From Aeromonas veronii bv. veronii (GTDB lineage: Bacteria > Pseudomonadota > Gammaproteobacteria > Enterobacterales > Aeromonadaceae), in assembly GCF_000820225.1 (NCBI RefSeq), contig NZ_CDDK01000016.1:1-61813 (forward strand): a stretch of 61,813 nucleotides of DNA. The letters are read 5' to 3'. The notes beneath the pieces were generated by a model. That model was not told where the DNA came from. It made no database searches and was given only the letters and a program-made list of their open reading frames with translations. Below are positions 30,117-39,633 of the stretch, one piece after another. The position numbers and the translations under genes are program-made. Within the stretch, counting starts at the first letter, position 1, and each line of letters opens with the position of its first letter.

Positions 30117-30473
30117 TCAGGCCTGGGCCTTGAGTTCTTCGCCGCTCTCGTCAGTTGCGACAGCCTCTTCAGGCTGGGCCTGAGCGGTCTGCAGCGCTTC
30201 CAGCTCGCTCTGATAATCGCTCAGGATCTGCTGGGCAACCGCCATATCTCCCTTGTGTTTGCGCTCGAACAGATGGTGCTGCACCACGCCGTTGAGATAC
30301 TCCACCGTGATGGGCTGCTCCAGGGTGGCCATCAGCTCCTCTTTCTCCAGCTCGGCATTGATTTCATCGGCGGTCGTGCGCAGCAGCCCGGCCAATTGAA
30401 CCAACATGCGGCGCTCACCTTCGCGCAGCAGGCTCAACATGCGGTTTCTCTGCTGCTCATTCTGTTGGGTCAT
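30117..30473 (-). CDS. Hypothetical helical protein, acidic C-terminus
   Basis: A protein of 118 residues that I do not recognise. It starts MTQQNEQQRNRMLSLLREGE with AAGGA 5 bases before the ATG at 30473. It is predicted mostly alpha-helical and soluble: a short basic N-terminal helix, a central segment with HHLFERKHKGDMAVAQQIL, and a low-complexity acidic tail (EEAVATDESGEELKAQA). There is no signal peptide or membrane helix. Codon use looks like its neighbours. It diverges from cutA and appears monocistronic. Confidence 0.7.
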   Translation of the reverse strand: MTQQNEQQRNRMLSLLREGERRMLVQLAGLLRTTADEINAELEKEELMATLEQPITVEYLNGVVQHHLFERKHKGDMAVAQQILSDYQSELEALQTAQAQPEEAVATDESGEELKAQA

Positions 30474-30702
30474 ACATTTCCTTACGTCAATTGGGAACAA
30501 GCCAGCTCATTCTGCCCTGTCCCCATGACAGCGTCTATCTCATGCCCCCCACAAATTTTTGGCGCTGGCTCACAAATGGCTACAGATGCTATTTGAAGCG
30601 CCTCTGGGGTATAGTAGCCGCTGTTTTTCGGGCGCTTTTTTCACCTTCATCCGCGTAAAGGGATGAGACGGCAAGGGCGCCTGCCCGGTTTACCCCAACG
30701 AG

Positions 30703-31035
30703 GTGAAGATCCGCTTTATGACCGACGCCATTGTGGTGCTCTGCACCTGCCCAGATCAAACCAGTGCCGACCTTCTCTGCAAACAGCTGCTGAACCAGCG
30801 GCTGGCCGCCTGCATCAATCAACTGCCGGGCATTACCTCCGTCTATCGTTGGCAAGGCAAGGTGGAGCGCGCCACCGAGATCCAGCTCATCATCAAATCC
30901 CGTCAATCGCGCTTTGCCGAGCTGCAGGCATGTATTCAAGCCAATCACCCCTATGAGGTGCCCGAGCTGCTGGCCCTGCCGGTGAGTGCCGGACTACCTG
31001 CCTATCTCGACTGGATCAATGGGGAGACCTCATGA
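30703..31035 (+). CDS. cutA: Divalent-cation tolerance protein CutA
   Basis: A 105-110-residue PII-like trimeric protein: AIVVLCTCPDQTSADLLCKQLLNQRLAACINQLPGITSVYRWQGKVERATE, then HPYEVPELLALPV, the CutA1 signature. Although named for copper tolerance, its biochemical role is unclear. Starts are GTG 30703 or ATG 30718; neither has a clear ribosome-binding site, and conservation begins after the second. Its TGA overlaps the dsbD ATG (ATGA), preserving the cutA-dsbD pair of E. coli. Confidence 0.92.
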   Translation: MKIRFMTDAIVVLCTCPDQTSADLLCKQLLNQRLAACINQLPGITSVYRWQGKVERATEIQLIIKSRQSRFAELQACIQANHPYEVPELLALPVSAGLPAYLDWINGETS

Positions 31036-32831
31036 CGTTCACCCGCTTGCTCTCCCCCCTGCTGCTGCTCTGTGCCCTGTTGATGACAGCGGTGGGCAGC
31101 TCCCCTGCCCACGCCAGCGGCGCCGATCTGCTCAGCTCGCTGGGCATTGAGGCCAACGCCAAACCCAAATTTTTGCAGGTCGATGAGGCCTTTCAGATCG
31201 AGAGCGAACAGCGCGGCGATCAGCTGCTGCTGACCCTCCACATCGCCGACGATTACTACCTCTATCGCCACAGCCTGCGTTTCAAGGGGAACAACCTCAC
31301 CTTCAGCGAGCCGACCCTGCCGGAAGGCACCGAGCACGAGGATGACTTCTTCGGCAAGACCCGGGTCTACTACCAGCAGGTGAGCATCGTGGTGCCGCTA
31401 AAGGAGGTGGGGGAAAATGCCACCCTGCGGGTGCGCTATCAGGGCTGTACCGACGGCCTCTGCTACCCGCCGACCGACAAACTGATCGACGTGGCCCCGC
31501 TGGTCACGACAACCACAGCGTCCACTGCTGATACGGCACAAAGCGTCGCACCGGTTAGCCAGCAGGATCAGCTGGCCGCCGCCCTCGGTAATCAGGGTTT
31601 TTGGCTCAGCATCGTCGCCTTCTTCGCGCTGGGGCTGGGGCTCGCCTTCACCCCCTGCGTCTTCCCCATGTACCCAATCCTGACCGGCATCATCGCCGGT
31701 GCTGGCCATCGCCTCTCCACAGGTCGCGCCTTCCTGCTCTCCTTTGTCTATGTGCAGGGGATGGCGGTCACCTACACCTTGCTGGGGCTGGTAGTGGCCT
31801 CGGCAGGGCTGAAATTCCAGGCTGCGCTGCAACACCCCTATGTGCTGATCGCCCTCTCGGTGATGTTCGTGCTGCTGGCCCTCTCCATGTTCGGACTCTA
31901 TACCCTGCAGTTGCCGAGCAGTTTGCAAACGCGGCTCTCCGGCCTCTCCAACCGTCAGCAGGGCGGCTCTGTCGTCGGGGTCGCCATCATGGGGATGATC
32001 TCCGGGCTGGTCTGCTCCCCCTGCACCACGGCGCCACTCTCGGGGGCACTGATCTACGTGGCCCAGAGCGGCGATCTCTGGCTCGGCGGGGCGGCGCTCT
32101 ACGCGCTGTCACTGGGGATGGGGCTGCCGCTGCTGCTGCTCGGCACCTCGGGTGGCAAGCTGCTGCCCAAGGCGGGCGCATGGATGGATGTGGTCAAGCA
32201 GCTGTTTGGCTTTGCCCTGCTGGCAGTGCCCATCCTGCTGCTGTCACGGCTCTGGAGCGATCAGATTGCCACTCTCGCCTGGCTCGGCTGGGGGCTGCTG
32301 CTGTGCGGCTATCTCTATCACCACAACCAGCATCAGCCCCACTCGGTGGCCAAAAGCGTGCGCGGCTTCGTGCTGTTGCTGGCGATGATCAGCGCTGTGG
32401 TGGTGGGCAAGGATCTGCTGCAACCGGCCCCCCCTGCTGCCGTCACGGCGGATGCCAGTCAAACGGCGCCGCGGTTTATCCGCGTCAAGACGCTGGATGA
32501 TCTGAAGGTGCAGCTGGCCGCCGCCCGCGGCAAGCCGGTGCTGCTCGACCTCTACGCCGACTGGTGCGTCGCCTGCAAAGAATTCGAGCACAAGACCTTC
32601 AGTGACCCAACCGTGCGCGAGCGCTTCGGCCAGATGGTGCTGCTGCAGGCGGATGTTACCGCCAACGACGATGCCGATATCGAGCTGCTCAACGGTCTCA
32701 ATGTGCTGGGGCTGCCGACCCTGATCTTCTTCGACCGCGAGGGCAAGGAGCTGACAGGGCAGCGGGTCACCGGTTTTATGGGGCCTATCCCCTTTGCCAA
32801 ACATCTCGAGATGGTAAGTGATGCACACTGA
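31032..32831 (+). CDS. dsbD: Thiol:disulfide interchange protein DsbD
   Basis: A 599-residue inner-membrane reductant transporter. A signal peptide ends near AHASG (about residue 29). The periplasmic alpha domain has the C-x5-C pair (GCTDGLCYPP). The membrane beta domain of eight helices carries the cysteines in LAFTPCVFPMYPI and GLVCSPCTTAPLSG. The C-terminal thioredoxin-like gamma domain has DWCVACKEFE. All three redox pairs are intact. It passes electrons from cytoplasmic thioredoxin to DsbC, DsbG and CcmG. It is coupled to cutA and overlaps the next gene. Confidence 0.96.
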   Translation: MTFTRLLSPLLLLCALLMTAVGSSPAHASGADLLSSLGIEANAKPKFLQVDEAFQIESEQRGDQLLLTLHIADDYYLYRHSLRFKGNNLTFSEPTLPEGTEHEDDFFGKTRVYYQQVSIVVPLKEVGENATLRVRYQGCTDGLCYPPTDKLIDVAPLVTTTTASTADTAQSVAPVSQQDQLAAALGNQGFWLSIVAFFALGLGLAFTPCVFPMYPILTGIIAGAGHRLSTGRAFLLSFVYVQGMAVTYTLLGLVVASAGLKFQAALQHPYVLIALSVMFVLLALSMFGLYTLQLPSSLQTRLSGLSNRQQGGSVVGVAIMGMISGLVCSPCTTAPLSGALIYVAQSGDLWLGGAALYALSLGMGLPLLLLGTSGGKLLPKAGAWMDVVKQLFGFALLAVPILLLSRLWSDQIATLAWLGWGLLLCGYLYHHNQHQPHSVAKSVRGFVLLLAMISAVVVGKDLLQPAPPAAVTADASQTAPRFIRVKTLDDLKVQLAAARGKPVLLDLYADWCVACKEFEHKTFSDPTVRERFGQMVLLQADVTANDDADIELLNGLNVLGLPTLIFFDREGKELTGQRVTGFMGPIPFAKHLEMVSDAH

Positions 32832-33312
32832 GTTGCGTCGGCTGCAGACAAGCGATGCACCTGCCTTGCAGAGGCTGTTCGAGCAGGCCCCCTCCTATCA
32901 GGCGGCGGTGAGCAATGCCCCTCTCTCTGCACAGGCAGGAGAAGAGGAACTTGTCGCCTGCCCACCCGGCCTGCCTCTCTCCGACAAACATCTCATCGGC
33001 CGCTGGGAGCAGGGAGAACTCACCGCTGTCATTGATCTGCTGCGCGGCTACCCCAATCCAGACACCGCCTATCTGGGTCTGTTACTGGTGGGGGAACCCT
33101 GGCAAGGGAGTGGCCGTGGTCAGTCGCTCTATCTTCACGCCTGCACGCTGGCAAGCTCATGGGGGGCTACCCGGCTTCGCCTGTCAGTGATTGCCAGCAA
33201 TGAGAGTGCTCTATCCTTCTGGCTGCGCAGAGGCTTCACCGAGTGCTATCGCCGCGAGCTGGCTGGTTATCGGGCCGAAGCCATCGTGCTGGAACGTTCA
33301 CTGGAACCGTGA
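32821..33312 (+). CDS. GNAT-family N-acetyltransferase
   Basis: A 163-residue acetyltransferase with the acetyl-CoA loop in the form PWQGSGRGQSLYLHAC (Q/R-x-x-G-x-G/A pattern) and the C-terminal SNESALSFWLRRGFTECYRRE that closes the GNAT fold. The acceptor is unknown. The ATG at 32821 lies inside the end of dsbD, overlapping it by 11 bases, so it is probably the last gene of cutA-dsbD. A GTG three bases earlier is possible. Confidence 0.82.
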   Translation: MHTELRRLQTSDAPALQRLFEQAPSYQAAVSNAPLSAQAGEEELVACPPGLPLSDKHLIGRWEQGELTAVIDLLRGYPNPDTAYLGLLLVGEPWQGSGRGQSLYLHACTLASSWGATRLRLSVIASNESALSFWLRRGFTECYRRELAGYRAEAIVLERSLEP

Positions 33313-33382
33313 GCCGAGGTTTGCCGCCGCGCATTCGCGTGGCACAATCGCCCCTCTCGTTTTGTACTTGTCCGGAGTTTTG

Positions 33383-33796
33383 ATGAAAAAGTGGTTCATC
33401 CCCCTGCTAGCCCTCTGGCTTTATGGCTGCAGTGCAGGGCCCGGTGAAGAGGATATCCGCCAGCAGGTCACCGCCAAGCTGCTGGCCGAGATAGACGCCA
33501 ACCTGTTCGATATCAGCGACTTCACCATCCTCGGCAAGGAGGAGCGGATGGAGGGGGTCTATCTGGTCAAGGTGAGTTACCAGCTCCACTTCAAGCAGGG
33601 GCTCGATCAGTTGCAGGTGTTGCACGACGAGGATCTGGTCTACGACCGGGTTGGCCCCTTCCAGCAGGAGATGGGGCTGATGGAGCTCGAGCGCAAATAT
33701 GGCGAGTTCGAGGCGGGCCAGGTGCTGCCGCAAGAGGCCGAGGTGTGGATGATGAAGGACGAACAGGGCTGGCGGCTGGCGGAACCGGCGCAATAA
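33383..33796 (+). CDS. Small predicted lipoprotein, function unknown
   Basis: A 137-residue protein opening MKKWFIPLLALWLYGCSAGP, a signal peptide with a slightly unusual lipobox (L-Y-G-C, lipidated Cys at 16). The mature part has KVSYQLHFKQGLDQLQVLHDEDLVYDRVGPFQQE and a C-terminal MKDEQGWRLAEP, a layout seen in small outer-membrane-facing lipoproteins. I do not recognise the family. GGAG lies 6 bases before the ATG. It stands alone between the acetyltransferase and a convergent hypothetical gene. Confidence 0.75.
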   Translation: MKKWFIPLLALWLYGCSAGPGEEDIRQQVTAKLLAEIDANLFDISDFTILGKEERMEGVYLVKVSYQLHFKQGLDQLQVLHDEDLVYDRVGPFQQEMGLMELERKYGEFEAGQVLPQEAEVWMMKDEQGWRLAEPAQ

Positions 33797-33851
33797 AGGG
33801 CAACAAGCCCCTCATGTCTCTGCAACGGCGGGACTGCCGTTGCCAACCAGC

Positions 33852-34442
33852 TCAAACCTGGGTATCGACCCGATACCCTTTTCGCTCGGCAGGTTCGTTC
33901 GGCAGCTTGCTGGCCAACCCTGACAGCACCTCCTTGAGGGTGACCCCGCTCTCTGCCGCACCACTGCTCTCCAGCAGCTTGGTCAGCTGGCTCTGCAAGG
34001 GGTTGACCGCTTCACGCTCGGCTCCTTGCTCGCTCTCTTTCTCCTGTCTGCCCTGCTGATCCAGCGTCTCCAGCAGGCGCTCCAGATCCCGCTTGAGCGG
34101 GTTTTCGCTGCTGTCGGCGATGGCGAGTTTGCGCTGTTCCTGCTCTTGCCGCTGTTGTTGCTGCAATGCCAACTGTTGCTCCTGCTGCTGTTGCAGGGAG
34201 CCCATCATGGTGTTGATGAACGCTTCCAGCGAATCCCTGATTGAAACAGTGCCACCGCCGCGGCTCTCCCCTTGCGGTGACAGTCCCAGTTCGTCCAGCA
34301 CGGCGCCAAGGTCGCGCACCATCCGGCTGTCGCCGCCCGTTGATGGCGAGGTCACAGCCCGCTCCTGTGCCTGCACAGCGGGAGAACCCTGCTGTTGCGC
34401 CAGCGGGCTGAGCCCGCCTGACGCGACCACATTTATCTCCAT
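33852..34442 (-). CDS. Hypothetical Gln-rich coiled-coil protein
   Basis: A protein of 196 residues that I do not recognise. It has GGAGGG 6 bases before the ATG at 34442 (MEINVVASGGLSPLAQQQ). The middle (about residues 78-105) is a glutamine tract of the form QQQQEQQLALQQQQRQEQEQ, encoded by CTG/TTG-rich repeats and likely to form a coiled coil. It is followed by a helical acidic region and a conserved-looking end (TLKEVLSGLASKLPNEPAERKGYRV). There is no signal or membrane helix. Convergent with the lipoprotein gene. Confidence 0.65.
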   Translation of the reverse strand: MEINVVASGGLSPLAQQQGSPAVQAQERAVTSPSTGGDSRMVRDLGAVLDELGLSPQGESRGGGTVSIRDSLEAFINTMMGSLQQQQEQQLALQQQQRQEQEQRKLAIADSSENPLKRDLERLLETLDQQGRQEKESEQGAEREAVNPLQSQLTKLLESSGAAESGVTLKEVLSGLASKLPNEPAERKGYRVDTQV

Positions 34443-34678
34443 CTTGGCCCTCCTCTCCCCGTCCTCGGCCCTTTCTCGGCAAATATTGCGGCAATCTGAC
34501 AACCCCTTGCCCCTTGGCAGATAACCGCTCTCACACCTAAAAGATAGCGCCAACCGAACGAAATTGGCGCGAATGCATCTTTTGGTCTATCAGGCGGAAT
34601 GATAGTGCCAACCCGCAATAAACAAGGGCTGGCAAGGGGGCTTAGTTCAGCCATCACTGCACAGGCTGACAATCGGAG

Positions 34679-35983
34679 TCAGAAGATATCCTTCATCCGG
34701 TGCCACAACATTCCCAGTGCCAGCAGCGGGGAGCGCAGCGCCGGGCCGCCGGGGAAGGTGATGTGGGGCACGCTGGCAAAGAGATCGAAGCCCCGGCTCT
34801 CGCCGCGGATCGCCTCGGCCACCAGCTTGCCCGCCATATGGGTGGCATTGAGGCCGTGACCCGAGTAGGCCTGGGCGTAGAACACGTTGGGGTGTTCCTT
34901 GAGACGGCCAATCTGCGGCAGCCGGTTGGCGCCGATCCCGATCATGCCGCCCCACTGAAACTCGATGGCGGTGCCAGCCAGCTCGGGGAAGACTCGCTGC
35001 ATCTTGGGCAGCATAAAGGCCTTGATATCCTTCGGGTCTCGCCCCGAATAGTTGCAGGCGCCGCCAAACAGCAGACGGCCATCGGCAGAGAGGCGGTAGT
35101 AGTCGAGCGCTACGTTCTGATCGCACACCGCCATGTTTTGCGGCAGCAAGCGCTGGCGCAAGCGGCGATCCAGCACCTCGGTGGCGAGGATGTAGGAGCC
35201 GGCAGGTAGCACCCGCCCTCCCAGCTCTGGATTGAGGTCGTTGAGATAGGCGTTGCAGCCGATCACCAGATAATCGGCGGTGACCCGCCCATGAGCCGTG
35301 GTCACCTCGACCTGCTTGCCGTAATCGATATGGGTCACTCGGGAGTGTTCAAACAGGGAAACCCCGAGGCTGGCTGCGGCTCGCGCCTCGCCGAGCGCCA
35401 GATTGAGGGGATGGAGATGGCCGGAGCCCATGTCGATAAGGCCGCCGATATAGCGATCCGACCCCACCACGCTATGGATATCTTCCCGCGGCACCAGTTT
35501 GAGTTCGTGCTCATAGCCAAGGCTCGCCAGATGGTCGAGATCCTCCTCGAAACCTGCCAGATGGCGCTGACGGGTGGCCAGATCGCAGTAACCCCAGGTG
35601 AGGTCGCAGTCGATATTGAAACGCTCAACCCGCTCGCGCACCAGCTGCACCGCCTCCAGCCCCATCAGGTCGAGTTCGCGCACCCCTTCCTCACCAATCC
35701 AGCGGACAAACTGGCTGGTATCGTGACCGATACCGCGAATAAGCTGACCGCCGTTGCGCCCGGAGGCGCCCCAGCCGATACGGTTGGCCTCCAGCAAGGC
35801 GACCTTGTAACCGGCATCAGCCAGATTGATGGCGGTATTGAGACCGGTAAAACCGCCGCCGATGATGCAGACGTCAGCCTTGTGCTCCCCCTCCAGCTCG
35901 GGCCACTGTTGCGAGTCGTTGCGGGTGGCCGCGTAGTAGGAGGCGACGTGCTCCTGATATCCGTTGTGCTTTCCTGCCTGCAT
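34679..35983 (-). CDS. PuuB-like FAD-dependent oxidoreductase (gamma-glutamylputrescine oxidase family)
   Basis: A 434-residue DAO-fold flavoenzyme. The FAD motif is DVCIIGGGFTGLNTAINLADAG, followed by RIGWGASGRNGGQL, DYYRLSADGRLLFGGACNYSGRDP and a C-terminal AYSGHGLNATHMAGKLVAEA. It aligns along its length with E. coli PuuB, which oxidises gamma-glutamylputrescine, but no other puu gene is nearby, so the amine substrate is unproven. I prefer the ATG at 35983; a second ATG at 35992 is in frame. It stands alone. Confidence 0.8.
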   Translation of the reverse strand: MQAGKHNGYQEHVASYYAATRNDSQQWPELEGEHKADVCIIGGGFTGLNTAINLADAGYKVALLEANRIGWGASGRNGGQLIRGIGHDTSQFVRWIGEEGVRELDLMGLEAVQLVRERVERFNIDCDLTWGYCDLATRQRHLAGFEEDLDHLASLGYEHELKLVPREDIHSVVGSDRYIGGLIDMGSGHLHPLNLALGEARAAASLGVSLFEHSRVTHIDYGKQVEVTTAHGRVTADYLVIGCNAYLNDLNPELGGRVLPAGSYILATEVLDRRLRQRLLPQNMAVCDQNVALDYYRLSADGRLLFGGACNYSGRDPKDIKAFMLPKMQRVFPELAGTAIEFQWGGMIGIGANRLPQIGRLKEHPNVFYAQAYSGHGLNATHMAGKLVAEAIRGESRGFDLFASVPHITFPGGPALRSPLLALGMLWHRMKDIF

Positions 35984-36091
35984 GCTCAGCATCCTGCCTT
36001 GGTTGCAAATTGTTTAATAAAATAAGCAAAGTTGTTTCGATAATACCCAGTTCCCCCTCCACTCACCAACTGGTGCGGATCACAGAAATGC

Positions 36092-36117
36092 AAAAGGCGC
36101 CCCGAAGGGCGCCTTTT
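36092..36117. terminator. Terminator after fbaA
   Basis: AAAAGGCGCCC pairs with GGGCGCCTTTT around CGAA, giving T-rich flanks in both directions. It lies 25 bases past the fbaA stop on the minus strand. Confidence 0.9.
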
Positions 36118-36142
36118 CATGCAATCAAGGTGCGGTAACGAA

Positions 36143-37222
36143 TTACAGTACGTCGATGGCGTTCAGGTCGGAGAATGCTTTCTCCAGACGAGCGATCATG
36201 GAAGTCTGACCTTCACGCAGCCATACGCGCGGATCGTAGTACTTCTTGTTCGGCTTGTCGGCGCCTTCCGGGTTGCCCAGCTGGCCTTGCAGGTAAGCTT
36301 CGTTCTTCTTGTAGAAGTTCAGCAGACCTTCCCAGGTTGCCCACTGGGTGTCGGTGTCGATGTTCATCTTCACTACGCCGTAGGAGATGGACTCGCGGAT
36401 CTCTTCCAGAGTGGAACCTGAACCACCGTGGAATACGAAGTCCAGAGACTTGGCAGGGATTCCGAACTTCTCGGAAACGAACTTCTGGGAAGCGTCCAGG
36501 ATGGACGGGGTCAGCTTGACGTTACCCGGCTTGTATACACCGTGTACGTTGCCGAAGGAGGCAGCGATGGTGAAACGCGGGCTGATCTTGGACAGACGCT
36601 CGTAAGCGTAAGCAACATCTTCCGGCTGGGTGTACAGAGCGGACTGATCCATGTGGCTGTTGTCGACGCCGTCTTCTTCGCCACCGGTGCAACCCAGTTC
36701 CAGCTCCAGAGTCATGTTCATCTTGGCCATGCGGGTCAGGTACTCGCAGCAGATGTCGATGTTCTCTTCCAGAGACTCTTCGGACAGATCCAGCATGTGG
36801 GAGGAGAACAGCGGCTTGCCGGTTTCAGCAAAGTGCTTCTCGCCCGCTTCCAGCAGACCGTCGATCCACGGCAGCAGCTTCTTGGCTGCGTGGTCGGTGT
36901 GCAGGATTACCGGCACGCCGTAGGCTTCGGCAACAGCGTGAACGTGCTTGGCACCAGAGATGGCACCAAGGATGGCAGCTTTCTGACCTTCCAGCTTCAG
37001 ACCCTTACCGGCGGTGAACACGGCACCACCGTTGGAGAACTGAACGATAACCGGCGCTTTAACCTTGGCGGCAGCTTCCAGTACGGCGTTCACGGAGTCG
37101 GTACCAACGCAGTTTACGGCCGGCAGAGCAAAGCCGTTCTCTTTAGCGATGGCGAACACTTTCTGAACGTCATCACCAGTGATCACGCCGGGTTTTACGA
37201 AGTCGAAAATTTTCTTAGACAT
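36143..37222 (-). CDS. fbaA: Class II fructose-1,6-bisphosphate aldolase
   Basis: A 359-residue zinc aldolase of glycolysis and gluconeogenesis, the same length as E. coli FbaA. Landmarks are ILHTDHAAKKLLPWIDGLL (catalytic Asp and zinc His), LELELGCTGGEEDGVDNS, FGNVHGVYKPGNVKL, and DFVFHGGSGSTLEEI. Codon use is strongly biased to the preferred set, as in highly expressed genes. It lies downstream of pgk with a 115-bp gap containing an imperfect hairpin and a palindrome, so it probably has its own promoter plus read-through from epd-pgk. Confidence 0.97.
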   Translation of the reverse strand: MSKKIFDFVKPGVITGDDVQKVFAIAKENGFALPAVNCVGTDSVNAVLEAAAKVKAPVIVQFSNGGAVFTAGKGLKLEGQKAAILGAISGAKHVHAVAEAYGVPVILHTDHAAKKLLPWIDGLLEAGEKHFAETGKPLFSSHMLDLSEESLEENIDICCEYLTRMAKMNMTLELELGCTGGEEDGVDNSHMDQSALYTQPEDVAYAYERLSKISPRFTIAASFGNVHGVYKPGNVKLTPSILDASQKFVSEKFGIPAKSLDFVFHGGSGSTLEEIRESISYGVVKMNIDTDTQWATWEGLLNFYKKNEAYLQGQLGNPEGADKPNKKYYDPRVWLREGQTSMIARLEKAFSDLNAIDVL

Positions 37223-37264
37223 GTTTAATCGTCCTGTCTCGTATGCCGTTAATAAAAAATGGGG

Positions 37265-37279
37265 GGTTCATCATGAACC
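37265..37279. promoter_or_regulatory. Palindrome upstream of fbaA
   Basis: GGTTCATCATGAACC is a perfect 6-bp inverted repeat with a 3-base centre, about 43 bases before the fbaA start. It could be an operator or part of a 5' leader hairpin; nothing identifies the binding protein. Confidence 0.35.
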
Positions 37280-37300
37280 GGCACAGCGGGCACATGATAA

Positions 37301-37328
37301 ACGAAACGGGAGGCTTTTGCCCCCCGTT
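37301..37328 (-). terminator. Possible partial terminator between pgk and fbaA
   Basis: AACGGGAGGC and GCCCCCCGTT form a 10-bp stem with one mismatch and a TTTT loop; on the minus strand TTTCGTTT follows. It could attenuate pgk-to-fbaA read-through. Confidence 0.5.
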
Positions 37329-37337
37329 CCGGGTCAA

Positions 37338-38501
37338 TTAGGCTTTGGCGCGCTGTTCCAGAATCGCAACAGCCGGCAGTACCTTGCCTTCTACGAACTC
37401 CAGGAAGGCGCCGCCGCCAGTGGAGATGTAGGAGACTTTGTCAGCGATGCCGAACTTGTCGATGGCAGCCAGGGTGTCACCACCGCCAGCGATGGAGAAG
37501 GCCGGAGAAGCAGCGATGGCTTCAGCGATAACCTTGGTGCCTTCAGCGAACTGGTCGAACTCGAACACACCAACCGGACCGTTCCACAGGATGGTCTTGG
37601 CGTTCATGATGATGTCAGCCAGGGCCTTGGCAGAATCCGGGCCGATGTCGAAGATCATGTCGCCGTCGGTCACGTCAGAGACGGACTTGATGGTCGCCGG
37701 AGTGGACTCGGAGAACTCGGCACCTACAACCACGTCGGTGGTCACAGGAATGTTGGTCTCGGCAGCCAGTTTCTTGGCGGTGTCGATCAGGTCGTGCTCG
37801 CACAGGGACTTGCCGACGTTGTGACCGGCAGCAGCGATGAAGGTGTTGGCGATGCCACCACCGACAACCAGCTGGTCAGCGATCTTGGAGAGGGATTCCA
37901 GAACGGTCAGCTTGGTGGAGACCTTGGAGCCGCCAACGATGGCAACCATCGGACGCTCGGGCTTCAGCATGGCTTTGCCCAAGGCTTCCAGTTCACCCGC
38001 CAGCAGCGGACCGGCACAAGCGACCGGAGCGAACTGGGCAACACCGTAGGTGGAACCTTCGGCGCGGTGAGCAGTACCGAACGCATCCATTACAAAGACG
38101 TCACACAGGGCGGCGTATTTTTTGGCCAGCTCTTCGGTGTTCTTCTTCTCGCCTTTGTTGAAGCGGCAGTTTTCCAGCACAACCAGCTCACCGGCAGCGA
38201 CTTCTACGCCATCCAGGTAATCCTTGGCCAAGCGAACCGGGCAGGACAGAGCGTCTTTCAGATAGTTGACAACCGGAGCCAGGGAGAATTCTTCGTTGTA
38301 TTCACCCTCGGTCGGACGACCCAGGTGGGAGGTGATCATCAGCTTGGCGCCCTTTTCCAGAGCCAGCTTGATGGTCGGCAGAGTCGCAACGATACGTGCA
38401 TCGGAGGTGACCTTGCCGTCTTTTACCGGTACGTTCAGGTCAGCACGGATCAGAACGCGTTTACCCGCCAGATCCAGGTCAGTCATCTTGATAACAGACA
38501 T
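37338..38501 (-). CDS. pgk: Phosphoglycerate kinase
   Basis: A 387-residue two-domain glycolytic kinase, the same length as the E. coli enzyme. It has [17 protein letters not shown] at the N-terminus, [25 protein letters not shown], the hinge region [17 protein letters not shown] and the C-terminal nucleotide loop [16 protein letters not shown] with GGGAFLEF. Codon bias is strong. It follows epd by about 60 bases and precedes fbaA, the classical epd-pgk-fbaA order. Confidence 0.97.
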   Translation of the reverse strand: MSVIKMTDLDLAGKRVLIRADLNVPVKDGKVTSDARIVATLPTIKLALEKGAKLMITSHLGRPTEGEYNEEFSLAPVVNYLKDALSCPVRLAKDYLDGVEVAAGELVVLENCRFNKGEKKNTEELAKKYAALCDVFVMDAFGTAHRAEGSTYGVAQFAPVACAGPLLAGELEALGKAMLKPERPMVAIVGGSKVSTKLTVLESLSKIADQLVVGGGIANTFIAAAGHNVGKSLCEHDLIDTAKKLAAETNIPVTTDVVVGAEFSESTPATIKSVSDVTDGDMIFDIGPDSAKALADIIMNAKTILWNGPVGVFEFDQFAEGTKVIAEAIAASPAFSIAGGGDTLAAIDKFGIADKVSYISTGGGAFLEFVEGKVLPAVAILEQRAKA

Positions 38502-38562
38502 ATTCAGTCCTCTATATTTTCCAGGTAATGTTAAAAACAGTAACCTTTCGCCCGGGGCAGGC

Positions 38563-39573
38563 TCAGCCTGCGGCCATCATGGCCCGGGTGGTATCCAGCA
38601 TCCGGTTTGCGAAGCCCCATTCGTTATCGCACCACATCAACATCTTGACGAGGTTGGCATCGCTCACCCGGGTCTGGGTACCATCAATGATGCAGGAGTG
38701 TGCATCATGATTGAAGTCTACGGAGACCAGCGGTTCTTCCGTGTAATCCAGAATACCGTGTAATGTACCTCTGGATGCCCGTTGCAGGGCTTGATTTACG
38801 TCAGTAACTGTCACTTTTTTACGAACAGTAATACTGAGATCCATCGCTGTTACATTGATGGTCGGCACCCGCACCGCGATCGCCTCGAACTTGCCGGCGA
38901 AGTGGGGCAGGATACGCTCCAGCCCCTTTGCCAGCTTGGTGTCCACCGGAATGATGGACTGACTGGCAGCGCGGGTTCGGCGCAAGTCACTGTGGTAGGC
39001 ATCGATGACTTGCTGATCATGCATGGCCGAATGAATTGTCGTAATAGTACCACAATTTATCTCGAATTCTCGATGCAATGTTTCAATCACCGGCACCACG
39101 CAGTTGGTGGTACAGGAGGCGTTGGAGACGATCCGCTCCGCTCCGGTGAGGGTATGATGGTTGACCCCGTAGACCACGGTGGCATCCACATCGGCATCCG
39201 CCGGGTGGGAGAAGAGTACCTTGCCCGCCCCCGCCGCCAGATGCAGCTCGGCATCGGCCCGCGAGCCAAATACCCCGGTGCAATCGAGCACCACGTCCAC
39301 CCCCAGCGCCCGCCACGGCAGCTTTGACGGATCCCGCTCGGCAAACAGGGAGATGAGATCCTCCCCCACCAGCATGCTGTTGCCCGCCAGTTGCACCGGA
39401 TGGTGGAAGCGACCGTGACTGGTATCGTAACGGGTCAGGTGCACCATGGCCTCGGGGGCCGCCAGCTCGTTGATGGCGACGATCTTGATGGTCTTGTCGC
39501 GCCCGCTTTCATAGAGGGCTCGCAACACGTTGCGACCGATCCGCCCGTAACCATTGATGGCAATCTTGATCAT
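38563..39573 (-). CDS. epd: D-erythrose-4-phosphate dehydrogenase
   Basis: A 336-residue GAPDH-superfamily enzyme: [22 protein letters not shown] (Rossmann NAD site), catalytic [13 protein letters not shown] and C-terminal [15 protein letters not shown]. The sequence after the Rossmann motif and the neighbouring pgk and fbaA favour Epd, which supplies 4-phosphoerythronate for vitamin B6 synthesis, rather than GapA. That links it to pdxJ at 16.1 kb. The start at 39573 ([10 protein letters not shown]) is the conserved one. Codon bias is weaker than in pgk. Confidence 0.88.
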   Translation of the reverse strand: MIKIAINGYGRIGRNVLRALYESGRDKTIKIVAINELAAPEAMVHLTRYDTSHGRFHHPVQLAGNSMLVGEDLISLFAERDPSKLPWRALGVDVVLDCTGVFGSRADAELHLAAGAGKVLFSHPADADVDATVVYGVNHHTLTGAERIVSNASCTTNCVVPVIETLHREFEINCGTITTIHSAMHDQQVIDAYHSDLRRTRAASQSIIPVDTKLAKGLERILPHFAGKFEAIAVRVPTINVTAMDLSITVRKKVTVTDVNQALQRASRGTLHGILDYTEEPLVSVDFNHDAHSCIIDGTQTRVSDANLVKMLMWCDNEWGFANRMLDTTRAMMAAG

Positions 39574-39633
39574 CGAGAATCCGTTTCCTTGAACCAGCAA
39601 CAGGGCGGCGCACCGGCCGCCCGGGAGCCCCGG

